Below are positions 27,421-37,991 of a stretch of DNA of 64,000 nucleotides, piece after piece. A model generated the notes under the pieces. That model ran no database searches, had not been told where the DNA came from, and saw only the letters and a list, made by a program, of their open reading frames with translations. How positions within the stretch are numbered: the first letter of the stretch is position 1; each line of letters begins with the position of its first letter. The position numbers were made by a program, and so were the translations under genes. Source of the stretch: Glandiceps talaboti (Eukaryota > Hemichordata > Enteropneusta > Spengelidae). The DNA lies in contig NC_135566.1 of NCBI RefSeq assembly GCF_964340395.1, forward strand, positions 19,102,501 through 19,166,500. The letters are read 5' to 3'.

Positions 27421-30400
27421 TTGACACAGAAATTTAAAAATGTATATCAAGATTCACAGAACACTCCACGAAATTTTAATTAAATGGGTGAGGGGGGGGG
27501 GTTACAATGAGAACATCGTGTCAATAAAAGTGAACGTCGGTTTATGAGAGTTATCATGCTTTTTCCATGTCCATAAGACAACTTCAAATAAAACACATCT
27601 TGAATCCTTTGAAGTTTGAATTTCAGAGTTTTAAAATTACGTCAATAGCTAGTTGATATCATACTTACCACCAGGCCAGTTTCTAATTTGCAAGTAGGTT
27701 TTTTTTACAGACGTTCGATGTGGCCGCCGAGCGGGATAGCGCCCCCAGTGTTCACTATGACAAGAAAGATGGACGTTTGAGAAAAGGCAAACGCTAGCTT
27801 AAAATGACGATTCGGAAGTGAAGTTTGTATAGAAGGGACTTTGTGAATATAGAGTATTATTCTAGTGTGTATGTTGTGGACATGTTACTGAGTCAAATAG
27901 CTCTGCCAGTCAACTATATTTTACAAGATAATCTCTCGTGAGACATTCCTTTTTTAAATGGTACACTTATTTAATATTTTGTATGGAAACTTTTGGCGTA
28001 CGCTGTTTAGGCGTAAAAATTATGTGGTTCCGGTTACATTCAATTTTAAAATAGGTGGGGTAGGTAGATTTTTTATTTTTTTTAAAATTTTATGAGTGTG
28101 AGTGGCTAGTTCAGGTTTTCTATTGTTTTCCAAATGGTCTCTGTGTTGTTTATTTCTTCCTATCAGATGTACAGCCATTACAGATTGGAAGAACAGTTTT
28201 ATATTGTCTGTTTAAGTTGATGTCAGTTTCCGCATTATTTCTTGCGAGACTTCACGATTTTCTTGATTTTATTATTATTTTTCTCGAATAAGTAAAAAAG
28301 TTTAGAGTCGGCGTGAAAAGCCAGTTGATTATTAAATTTTGTTTTCCATATTACTACTGTAAACCACTAGTGAACAAGCCAACCGGGGGGGGGGGGAGTG
28401 GGAGGGAAAATTAAGTATAATTGTTCATATGATATATCGTCAATGTACGTTGCAAGCTGTTAAATATGTGTTTAAAAAGTTTTGTATAGAAACTTTTGGT
28501 GTACGCATTGAAAAATCAATAACTTCTGCTATACTTGTAACCGACCGTTACGATTACAGCAGATGTTATTGGTCTGTCAATAATTTCAAAAACTTGTATT
28601 TTCGCATACTGATATATACATATATATTCGCGTACATCGAAAACAATTCTTCTACCAATACTTATCTAACGTTTCGTGATTTTTTGGTGGCAATGACAAA
28701 AGAGATCTGAAATATAATAAATACGAAACTATATAAAGTTAGCAATGGGATGTCAGCCTAGTTCAGTGGTAGAGTAGAAGTTGATTGCTCAACGTATACC
28801 AATTCACCATAGAGGGCGCAGGAGCCGCTGAAAACCATCGCCCCTAACGACGGAGCCTGGGTGACGGATTGCTATGCCAATCAAGCATGGCCGATGAAAA
28901 CTTGAAATGTATCTTTTATGACAGAGACAATGAGAAACCTCTTCTCATCTTTTACATCTTGTAATGACAAAAGTACCGTACTGGGCACGTGCAGGTGATT
29001 ACGATATCAATTGTGTAACAAAATGTGCGTCTCAATGATCAACTCCGTACAATTTCACTTTTTCAACACAAAGAATGTCTGTAGCTGTTACTGTCCTACA
29101 AACATCATTACATACACAGCGGCACAGCGTGTGTCAGTCTACTTTTTATGTGCAAGGAATTGCAAGATAATATGTTATTCTGAAAAGGTGCAGCGTAGTG
29201 ACAGCACCTATCAAGTCTGTCTAGACGTTTTATCACTGATGGCACACCGTCAAAAGTTGGGATCATCAGATATCCAATAAGTTTCAGACTGGGCGTTACT
29301 ACACAAAGTGTTCGGCCCTCATTTATCAGACCTAGCAAACCGAGGGTTTGTACTTTGATATAAGGCCGATACGCTTTTTTTTTAATTGTGGGGAGAACTT
29401 GAGGTAGTCCCTTAGTATTCAGACCCGCCGGGGTTTTGAAGTCTGTATAACCAAAATGCAAAACACCTCTATTTATCAAAATGTAGTGACGTCAATTGTG
29501 ACCTTGGGGAGAATTTAAATGGGCTAAAATGTTCAAAAAAACATTACCTCTGTAAACATCTCCTCAGTACATCAGTGAACATTGTGCACATATAATCATA
29601 CGATTACTTGAAACGATTCGTGTTGAATACTTACTTACAATGGGAAGGAGTGAACAAAAAACAGTTTCGATAAACTGACTGCCATCAGCTGGTCCCACTA
29701 GTCATACAGTCACATAAACTTTGAAAGGATGTCTCCAATTAAAGTCGACATTCAATTATTTTGTATAGTAGTAAAACAGATTTGTGAAATCGACATTCAA
29801 CACATTTGTGAAATCCACAACCGGTATATCACGAACTTTGTGCAATACCGTTTTTACACACAGTAGCGCATGCGTATGTATGAGCACATCTCTTTTGACT
29901 CCCCTCCTTGATAATTCGCTCCCTCCCCTCCCTTTCTTTGTTTCATATACTCTTTTCCTACTCGTAACTTTGTGCCACCAGTGCAAGTTTCTCTTACCTC
30001 TCATTCCCTTATGTACAGCCATCTACACATAACTATTAAATCAAGTTTTGTTGTACTAAGTTCAAAGACTCGCACTTGATCCATGACGTTCAATAAATGT
30101 ATTCAGTATTCAATAAATTAAATGAGGGGTGTATAAATTAAATGGGGAGGGGGGGGGGGTTATGGTAGCATCGTGGATGACCACTTAACAAAACATGGTT
30201 GTCAATCTATAGACAGCATATTGTATATTCTTAAGAATATTCCAGCACACTAATCAAAATGTACCATGATCCTAAGCTTGGACATGCACTCGACTATTCT
30301 TGAGAAATGGGGAGAAAGGGGATAATTTGTCATTACCAAACATGTCTGAGTCTGTTGTCTGGCCAGTAAGGGAGCCCCGTGCAAAAGGGGGCAGGGGGGA

Positions 30401-31034
30401 GGTAGGGGTAGGAGAGAGACACGTTTTACAAATAGTTTCTGGGGGGCTATCTTTTAAATAAGGACTTTGACTCACTATATTATCTACCGTTGAGTCTTCT
30501 TATTATTTTGTGATTTTGGCATCCCCCCCCCCCCCATGGTGACTGCCATGCCAACACCGTTAAGGTACTGTAATATCAGAAATGATAAGTCAAATTGCTG
30601 CTGACAACCATGCAGTGAATCAAATAGTTAGTTGTGGTGTGAAGAGAGGAGAAGGTCTCACAGGAGTGCCTTCACATAAACATTCACGTTTGGTGATAGT
30701 AGTTAGAAACAACCAATACCTTTAAAAATCAATGTGGTGGCAGCGGGGGGATCGAGTCCTTATTATTCATTATGGGACTCGTGTCTCTTTTCAAGTGGGA
30801 TATCTACACTCATGGTTTTGATATATTTGAGAGGACGGTCATGTTTTAGAGAACGTGAATTAAGAGAGGGTTACTACAGTTTTAAAAACGGAATTTGGGA
30901 GGGTAATATTTTATACAACAGACCTGACCTGATTTCAACTGAACACCCCCCCCCCCTGTAATTGTTGAAGGTTTCCTGCAATGAGTGTCAATTGGACGAA
31001 TCGACGTATAACTTCAAATAATTCATGTCCATGT
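27421..31034. other. Non-coding with worn dispersed repeats
   Basis: Homopolymer runs at about 27491 (G), 28386 (G), 30145 (G), 30523 (C) and 30947 (C). AAATTAAATGGG then a G run then GTTA and CATCGTG occurs at both 27470-27510 and 30125-30175. A 25-bp near-repeat (TTGTAT-GAAACTTTTGG-GTACGC) occurs at 27977 and 28480. No gene is supported. Confidence 0.4.
28751..28900 (+). repeat. Possible tRNA-derived SINE head
   Basis: GCCTAGTTCAGTGGTAGAG at 28757-28775 matches a tRNA D-arm / Pol III A-box very well. No clear B-box (GGTTCRANNCC) follows at the right distance and no cloverleaf forms, so this is not a tRNA gene. A worn tRNA-derived SINE is the best reading. The downstream boundary is a guess. 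Confidence 0.3.
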
Positions 31035-31153
31035 ATGTCTGTCTGTCTGTATGTCTGTCTGTCTGTCTGTCCGTCCGTCCGTCCGTCCGTCCGTCCGTCC
31101 ATCAATCAATCCATCCATCCATCCATCCATCCATCCATCCATCCATCCATCCA
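31035..31153. repeat. (TCTG)n-(TCCG)n-(ATCC)n array
   Basis: Three successive tetranucleotide blocks, each one base change from the next. Confidence 0.97.
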
Positions 31154-33946
31154 CGCGTACGACCGGTCCATTCATCCAGCCTTTTGGTTCATACAGGTTT
31201 GTTTGTACGTCATCTTTCACCTCGACTCGTCCATTGCCTCTCAACTCCCTTTATACCAATTATCATTTGAACATATTCGAAATACCCATTTGTAAGTCTT
31301 CTGACTATCTCATCGTTTAAAAAGTACATAGCTAGTAGTCTAAAGGATGCCGATCTTACAAACTCGTAAATTCAAATAGTCATCTGACAATCTCACGTCT
31401 TCCGGACAAAAACTCGCCATTACACAAACTTGTGTTTTATGTAACTATGGAGTTTCTCCAACTTAACTTTACCCCCCCCCCCCCAAAAAAAAAAATAAAT
31501 AAATAAATAAATAAATAAAGTGATACAATTGGTACAAGGAATCATTCATTGGGCAAGTAGATTAACGTCAAACGTGCTGTTCCAAGAGGACGTGAGTTCA
31601 GCAATTTGACAGAAACATCTCTTTGATTAGATGGTTGGCTGGTAAAAATAGCCCAGACAACTATAAAGAAAATACACACTGAAGATATGCTTGGATACGG
31701 AAAGTAGATGTAGTATTTCATTTGGAGTTTACAAAGACATGTGTGCAAGCTTTAAGAGCAGATTTGTAAATAATTTGTGATTTTAAAACTTGCACCTAGC
31801 ATCCATCATACTTTGGCCCCCATCAAGTTGGCATACTGAATGTATAGTGCGTGTGTGCCATCAATAGATTCCTGTGCTGCCCTACTATATTCCAATGTTT
31901 GGGGAGATTATCCAGTCGTTGTCCAGGTCACATAGTGAAGCAAACAGTTCTTAGAAAAGTGAAAAGTGATACGCGTCAAAGTGCTCTTGAAAAAGGTACA
32001 CAACATGTAGACTATATGTACAGAATATTGTCGAACCCCGTAAAGAATTAACCTTCCCAGAATGTAGGTTACACGTTATATATCAGACACTCAAGAAACT
32101 ACACATCCACAAACGAGAGATACAGAGTGAGAAGTCAGGGTGGGGTAACAGATATTGAAAATGATCTTTGCTGAGATCGATCTTACACAAAATTTATTTA
32201 CAGATTCTTGTTTAAATTAACACTGTTAATGCAGGTAACAAAACGGTTGGTTCGGGATTTGAGAATGTTGGAGAGTTGAACTCCAGGCTGCGAACAAAGT
32301 ACATATGCACAGATTTTCAAGAACCTGCAAAGAAGTCTGTAATAAATACAGACACTATCAAGGAATGAAAGTGAACAGACGAATATAGTTTAAAATTGGT
32401 AATTCCCGAGTGAAGCTACGAGGAATCGGGCCAAGAATCTTAGAAAAGTTTCCAAGTCCTTCGACATGTGTTTTCTATAGGAGCCTTGCACTTTTGTTGA
32501 ATATGGTCTATTCATCATTTGTATTGTAAAGAGGGGAAAGGTGTGTAATCTCGTGTCGTGGCCTTGTCGTACAGCACCGTACCACGATCGGATATATCTG
32601 GAGTCTGGAATTAATTAATACAGACTGTGATTGGTAGTTTGGCTCGCTAAAATCCCATTCATGTAGTCGCTGTCTGTATACAAGAGTCTGTGCTAGTAGT
32701 GGTGGAACTTTGGGAAAGAACTGATTTGGTTATTTTTAATAATGTTTTTTATAATTCACAATTTCGCCCGACCATAACATAATTGACACATATGCTATCA
32801 ATACGTGATGCCATCATTATTCCATTAGTATCACCTCAGACCACTAAAAGATTCTTGTAGTGGTCTGAGTTTTCACAAGTATCCTATATGTTCCAACCAA
32901 AAGTCACTTTCAAGTGTAGGACAAAGCGAAGAAAAACAGCCCTGTTGTGTATAGCTTTAGGTTAGTTGAGTAACTGTATTTAAGGGTGTTATCGTTGTTT
33001 GTTTGTTTGTTTGTTTGTTCGTTTGTTTTATTATTTATGTATCTTTGATTATTTTTTATTATTTAAGCAAATAATAAAACAAACAGACAAACAAAAAACA
33101 ACAACACACACACACACATACATACATACATACATACATACATACATACATACATACATACATACACAACCAACCAACCAAACCATCCATGACGATTTTG
33201 TCATTTACAGGGCTAGAATTAGACCATAGATATTGGCAGGACTCCTGTCCTCTCCAAGATCTATGATTAGACCTAGATTAAGACAATCTTTGGCATGGAA
33301 TTTATCGACTTTTGATCGCGAGTGAGTGAGATGACCGTCGAGATTTTTCAACCCTCCCCCCACCCCTATCATCTACACGCGTTCACCTCATACCCAGGCC
33401 TTAAATTCGCGTTTGCCCCTCTCCCCAATCATCATATCTTCACCTGCCCTCGTCCTTCACTCCTTATTCACCTGCTCTAATGACACTCTCGTTCACCTTT
33501 TACACTCCTTTACATTCTCACGTTCACTCTAACTGTACTTCACATCAAACAAATCTAACTTAGACTAGAAGTGGCTCCCAATTCCATTGAAGTGAAAACG
33601 AAATATATTGACTTGAGCCGGTCTGATGACAAAAATGTAACAGTAACAACACTAGTAGATCCGGTAATCGAACTCCAGGAAAGAAAAGCGCAATGTACTG
33701 CATCAATCATTAAAAGTAAAAACTTCTTTCTTTGTTTAAGGCACAACCCTTCTCGAGGTAATCAAAGTTTCAAGTGCTTTAGTTAATCTCCTGTCAAACA
33801 AAAGGTTTGTAGTTGAGATGGCCAGGGTCGTTGGAAAATGGGGTCAACATAACAAGGGTTGATTTAACCTCATTCCTACAAAACTAGGGTAAGTATGTGT
33901 GCATTCCAGTATCGATACTTAGATCGCGGATGTAGGAAGGATCTTT
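31154..33946. other. Non-coding with small repeats
   Basis: C-run plus A-run plus (AAAT)n at 31473-31519, (GTTT)n at 32997-33025, (ACAT)n at 33116-33166. The frame at 33571-33786 has protein-like composition but no start or splice support. Confidence 0.4.
32835..32869. repeat. CTCAGACCACTA-arm hairpin, copy at 33 kb
   Basis: CTCAGACCACTA (32835-32846) and TAGTGGTCTGAG (32858-32869) are perfect 12-bp arms around an 11-nt loop. The loop sequence differs from the copy at 37 kb. Confidence 0.75.
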
Positions 33947-34072
33947 ATACATACATACATACATACATACATACATACATACATACATACATACATACAT
34001 ACATACATACATACATACACACATACACACACACACAAACACACAAACACATACATACATACATACATACAT

Positions 34073-34105
<33 letters not shown>

Positions 34106-34246
34106 TACATACATACATACATACATACATACATACATACATACATACATACATACATACATGCATACACACACATACATACATACATACATACATACAT
34201 ACATACATACATACATACATACATACATACATACATACATACATAC
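33947..34246. repeat. (CATA)n array, ~300 bp
   Basis: Tetranucleotide array with three (CA)n-like interruptions at about 34017-34050, 34089-34106 and 34164-34176. Confidence 0.98.
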
Positions 34247-34795
34247 CTCAAAAGAGCGAAGCATAACGCTTCAAAGGGATAGTCTGGAACTTGTGCAAAT
34301 TTGTTGTCAAGTTTAAAAGTTACTCAAGTTTCACTACTTTTGAAACACGCCTAATTATCACAGTCACTGGTAATACTCTTGCACTAAAATGTGTTATTGG
34401 ATGGTAACATAAATGCCCCATTTAATCTGATGAAATTATTCTCATACATACTTTTATTCATAATGCTTGACTCCAACTAAAACGGTGTAAGGGACACTAT
34501 GCAAGCGATAATTTGAATCATATTGTTATCACCTTCTCTACCAACAACAGTTACAAGTGTTCATTTTCTTTTCACGCATTTTTGAATAAATCTATTTTTG
34601 TTTGTAAATGCCAGGGTCTCAATCCTATTTTCTCGCATTAGTGTTATCTTATTAATGGAGCCACGAGGATTACATAGGATATTTGTTCTGGGCCAACTTT
34701 CTATAAAACTTTGTCAGACAACTGTTTTTCACACCTAACCTTTAGTCCTTTTTCAAAATGGGCCATTCTGGGTTATTGTATTAATGTTATCTTAA

Positions 34796-35103
34796 AGTGG
34801 CCATATGGATGAGGATTGGGTATTTATTTTGAATTTATAAAACAATGCTTCCTATTTGAATGTGAAACAACATTGACCAAGTCTTTGTTTGTAACTCATT
34901 ACATTGCAATAAAAGCTCAAAAATATGGAATACGTTTGTTTTAACACATTTATTAATCTTTTACCATTTACTGAGTCACAAACAAGGACTTGGCATATGT
35001 TGTTTCACATTGAGTTTTCAAATAGGAAGCTATGATAAAATTGTTTTTTATAAAGTAAATATCCAAAATAAATACCCAATCCTCATCATGGCATATGGCC
35101 ACT
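34796..35103. mobile_element. Fold-back MITE, copy 2, flanked by TTAA
   Basis: 308-bp element starting AGTGGCCATATGGATGAGG and ending in the inverse. TTAA lies directly outside both ends (34792-34795 and 35104-35107), as expected for a target-site duplication. The two halves are complementary over more than 100 bp: GGATTGGGTATTTATTTTG, GCTTCCTATTTGAA, TGTGAAACAACAT and AAGTC-TTGTTTGT- all recur inverted. It has no coding capacity and is non-autonomous. TTAA insertion is typical of piggyBac-like transposases, but the termini do not identify the family. Confidence 0.82.
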
Positions 35104-35760
35104 TTAATAAGGACTACATGGGTTCATTCTTCGTTGTGACCACAGACAAGCAAGCTGACTTGTCTGTGTTGTGACCAACTTATTCTGTAGCTTTGTCACA
35201 CCTAGTTTTTAATTTTAATCCGAAGTGGACCTTTAAAAACATATTGGCAAATTAGCCTTTGAATGAATGGAGTCCAGGGGTCAAATCTAGGTCACATAGC
35301 CATAGGTGTATTTGCTGCGGGCACGACCCACGTGCTAGATAGCTTACCGTTGCAATTGGTTGGCCCGCATTAGCTAGAATATTTGTTTTGTGGTTTTTTA
35401 AAGGAATGGAGTGGATTGATAGAAATCTCGCAATGATATCATGGTTTTTTAGCACTGCTATTATATATGTTTTATATGACGGTGGGTCACTTCCGATGGA
35501 TTTGAATGAACGTATTCTCTGTAAACCAATACTAGATAAGTTGTATGTAAGTATTTACTGTGTACCCGATTACAGCAAAAAACGTGTCCAGTTCCATTAA
35601 ATGATGTGACTGCACTAGCTGCAACTGGAATATTCTTCTTCTTTACAATAAAAAACTGTTTTGTTAGATACATTAACTTACTTATAATATGATACACTCA
35701 GCACAGTATTGAATCACCTGTAGGTAAACATATTTGTGTAGCTGTACACATAGTATAGTG

Positions 35761-35762
<2 letters not shown>

Positions 35763-35848
<86 letters not shown>

Positions 35849-35881
35849 ATGTATATATATATATGTATATATATGTATATA
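35763..35881. repeat. (TA)n array
   Basis: About 118 bp of TA dinucleotides with GTATATAT interruptions at the right end. Confidence 0.97.
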
Positions 35882-35882
35882 A

Positions 35883-35950
35883 TCAAATTGATTTCTAGGT
35901 CCGCACCCAAAAATCAGCGCGTCTCCCCACGAATCCCGTTTTCAACCTCA
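35883..35950 (+). repeat. Dispersed ~70-bp repeat, copy B
   Basis: Inverse partner of 8478-8535, with shared core CCGCACCCAAAAATCAGCGC. It directly follows the (TA)n array. Confidence 0.5.
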
Positions 35951-36382
35951 GGCCTATCAATTAACAACTTATAGATAAAATAGACTTCCGATTGGCATGT
36001 ACAATGTCAATATTCTTTCAATGAGTACATTATTTGGTGTCTGATTGAAAAGATTTATACTCATGTTAGGGCTAGAACAGTTTAATAGCTTGCAGCACTA
36101 CGACTTTCAGAATGATAATAAGGATAATGAAGAGTATTCCTAACGGACTTGGTTCTCTGCAACGCCAAGCTCTGGGCACAGACGCACAAATATTACATGT
36201 ATTACCCCTGGCACAGCCCCCCCCCCCCTCAGCTCTACCCACAGACAAGGACGAAATTTGTCTGTACTGTACTCTATCACAGAGGGACCCTGGTGTAACG
36301 CTCCTCAACAACTTACTGGGAGCATACAATTCCTGTTACCAGTGAGACGCATAGACTTATAAAGCTGTGCTATATATGTCCA

Positions 36383-36419
36383 ACCATGGATGTACATGTA
36401 TCTCTAATACTTCCATGGT
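36383..36419. repeat. CATGGA-arm hairpin
   Basis: ACCATGGATGTA (36383-36394) pairs with TACTTCCATGGT (36408-36419), 11 of 12 bases. A direct repeat, CCAACCATG, flanks it on both sides (from 36380 and 36420). Confidence 0.5.
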
Positions 36420-37056
36420 CCAACCATGTCACCGTTTATACAGCTGGGTCACTCAGTCACAGCTTCACAGTAATGCTTGAAATCTTTCTCGAGGACTTAG
36501 CCGTTCAGCAACAATTGACACTGATATCTGGCAGTCAGATTCACAAATCTTATTTTCGTGTATATGATTTTTAATTGCCCTGTTGTCCAGACATTTTGGA
36601 ATGCTTTGCAAGATGGCTCTCAGACTAAATTCAAGAATGTCCAACAATCCAGTTGGTGTGACCTCAAACTTGTCTTCTCGGTATTGTAAATGGAAAAAAA
36701 TTCTATAATTTTTTACTTGCTAAGTATTTTATTTGTATATATGAAGTTTAAAAAACAAAACAGAACCCACTTCTTGACTTGGTGATAGAGAAATATAATA
36801 TTAAAGTAGAAAAATACATTTCAAAGCACAATGGAACACTTTGATAAATGTTTTTTTGACCTCTAACTGCCATGGTATCTAGTTTTATTAGTTTTATAAT
36901 AAGCCTTATATTAGATATATTCTATTGAGATGTGACCCTTTTCCTTTCTCCAAACTCTGTCGTTGTCTTTTTCTTTCTTGTTGTTCTTCTTATTTTGTTA
37001 TGCTAATGATGAACATTCAAAAATAAAACACAACTGACAGTGGCGGGACCTTTGTG

Positions 37057-37103
37057 TCAAACTCAGACCACTATAGAGCTCGAGAATAGTGGTCTGAGTG
37101 TGA
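37057..37103. repeat. CTCAGACCACTA-arm hairpin, copy at 37 kb
   Basis: ACTCAGACCACTA (37061-37073) pairs perfectly with TAGTGGTCTGAGT (37087-37099), and the stem extends to 17 bp with one mismatch. A lone TAGTGGTCTGAG arm is at 37222-37233. The same arms form hairpins at 32835 and 13131. Confidence 0.75.
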
Positions 37104-37282
37104 AACCTATGTGATGTGTCTTAGATAGATCAGATAACATGGAAGATTGTTAAATAGGGCAGTATACGAATGTGCATGTACATGTAGGGAAGTTGAAGTC
37201 ATACCTCCATGATACATCTTCTAGTGGTCTGAGGATACATGTATGATACATGACAAATGGCATCTACTACCATGCACTGTGT

Positions 37283-37320
37283 GCATGGAGGTAGGAAAGA
37301 CTGTCTTTCAACCTCTATGC
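37283..37320. repeat. CATGGAGGT-arm hairpin
   Basis: GCATGGAGGT (37283-37292) pairs with ACCTCTATGC (37311-37320), nine of ten bases. It belongs to the same loose family as the copies at 36383, 38080, 38195, 41904 and 63843. Confidence 0.55.
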
Positions 37321-37616
37321 CGTATGTAAAAAACAAAACATTTTCCTTGTCTGTGATGTAAGGCACACTTCAATAAGCATGTTCATTGTCTTAGGCGCAT
37401 ACAGGTAGGGGTAGAGCACTCAGTTTATTGTTTACTTAGTCCAGCTGAAATTTGTGTGTTATTTGCTATCATTTCTGACGACCAATGAAATACTAGAAAC
37501 ACCCGCCAAAATATTCGACTCCCTCGTCTAGAATTAGTACTACTCTTGACAAAGTTACTTGTTGGAAGGTCGTACTCGTATATTGTTGGCTTATGAGTAT
37601 TGGTTTTATTGCAGCT

Positions 37617-37991
37617 ATGTCCGACATCGCATTGAATGATTTGAAGGCGGAAACATCCAGCACGGACAAACTACCGACAAAGGTAACAGAAGAACTAGTT
37701 CGCGAACAACTCAAACTACGAGATGAAATCCGCAGACAAGAAATCGAGAAGGAGATGCGCCGCAAAAACATGTTTAGGGTTGAAAGACTTGTGAAACGAG
37801 ACTTGTCAGAACGTCTGCTTCTCCGTAATGTGAGTATCGAATCGCCAACGTCTAGACTAAGACTAGACGGATGGAGTTACGGCGGATATTTGGAGCGACG
37901 GGGTTTATCTATCGACCCCACTGTGTCGACTGAAGTCCGACTCGGACCACAGACCCGAGACATGTCTGGTAAATCACGAGACAATCTGAAG
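37617..37991 (+). CDS. Unknown GTPPMH-repeat gene, exon 1
   Basis: This exon encodes residues 1-125, with the charged helix and the segment LRLDGWSYGGYLERRGLSID. It ends after a complete AAG codon at a consensus GTAAGC donor. The frame stays open upstream to a TAG at 37494, with no ATG above 37593. Confidence 0.68.

Noticed and set aside
28751-28825. tRNA gene
   Set aside because: A-box present but no B-box at the right spacing and no acceptor-stem pairing.
29108-29479. 123-codon minus-strand frame
   Set aside because: Part looks protein-like, but no start, splice site or known domain supports it.
33571-33786. Hydrophilic plus-strand frame resembling an exon
   Set aside because: No ATG, no convincing splice sites, and the antisense strand is equally open.
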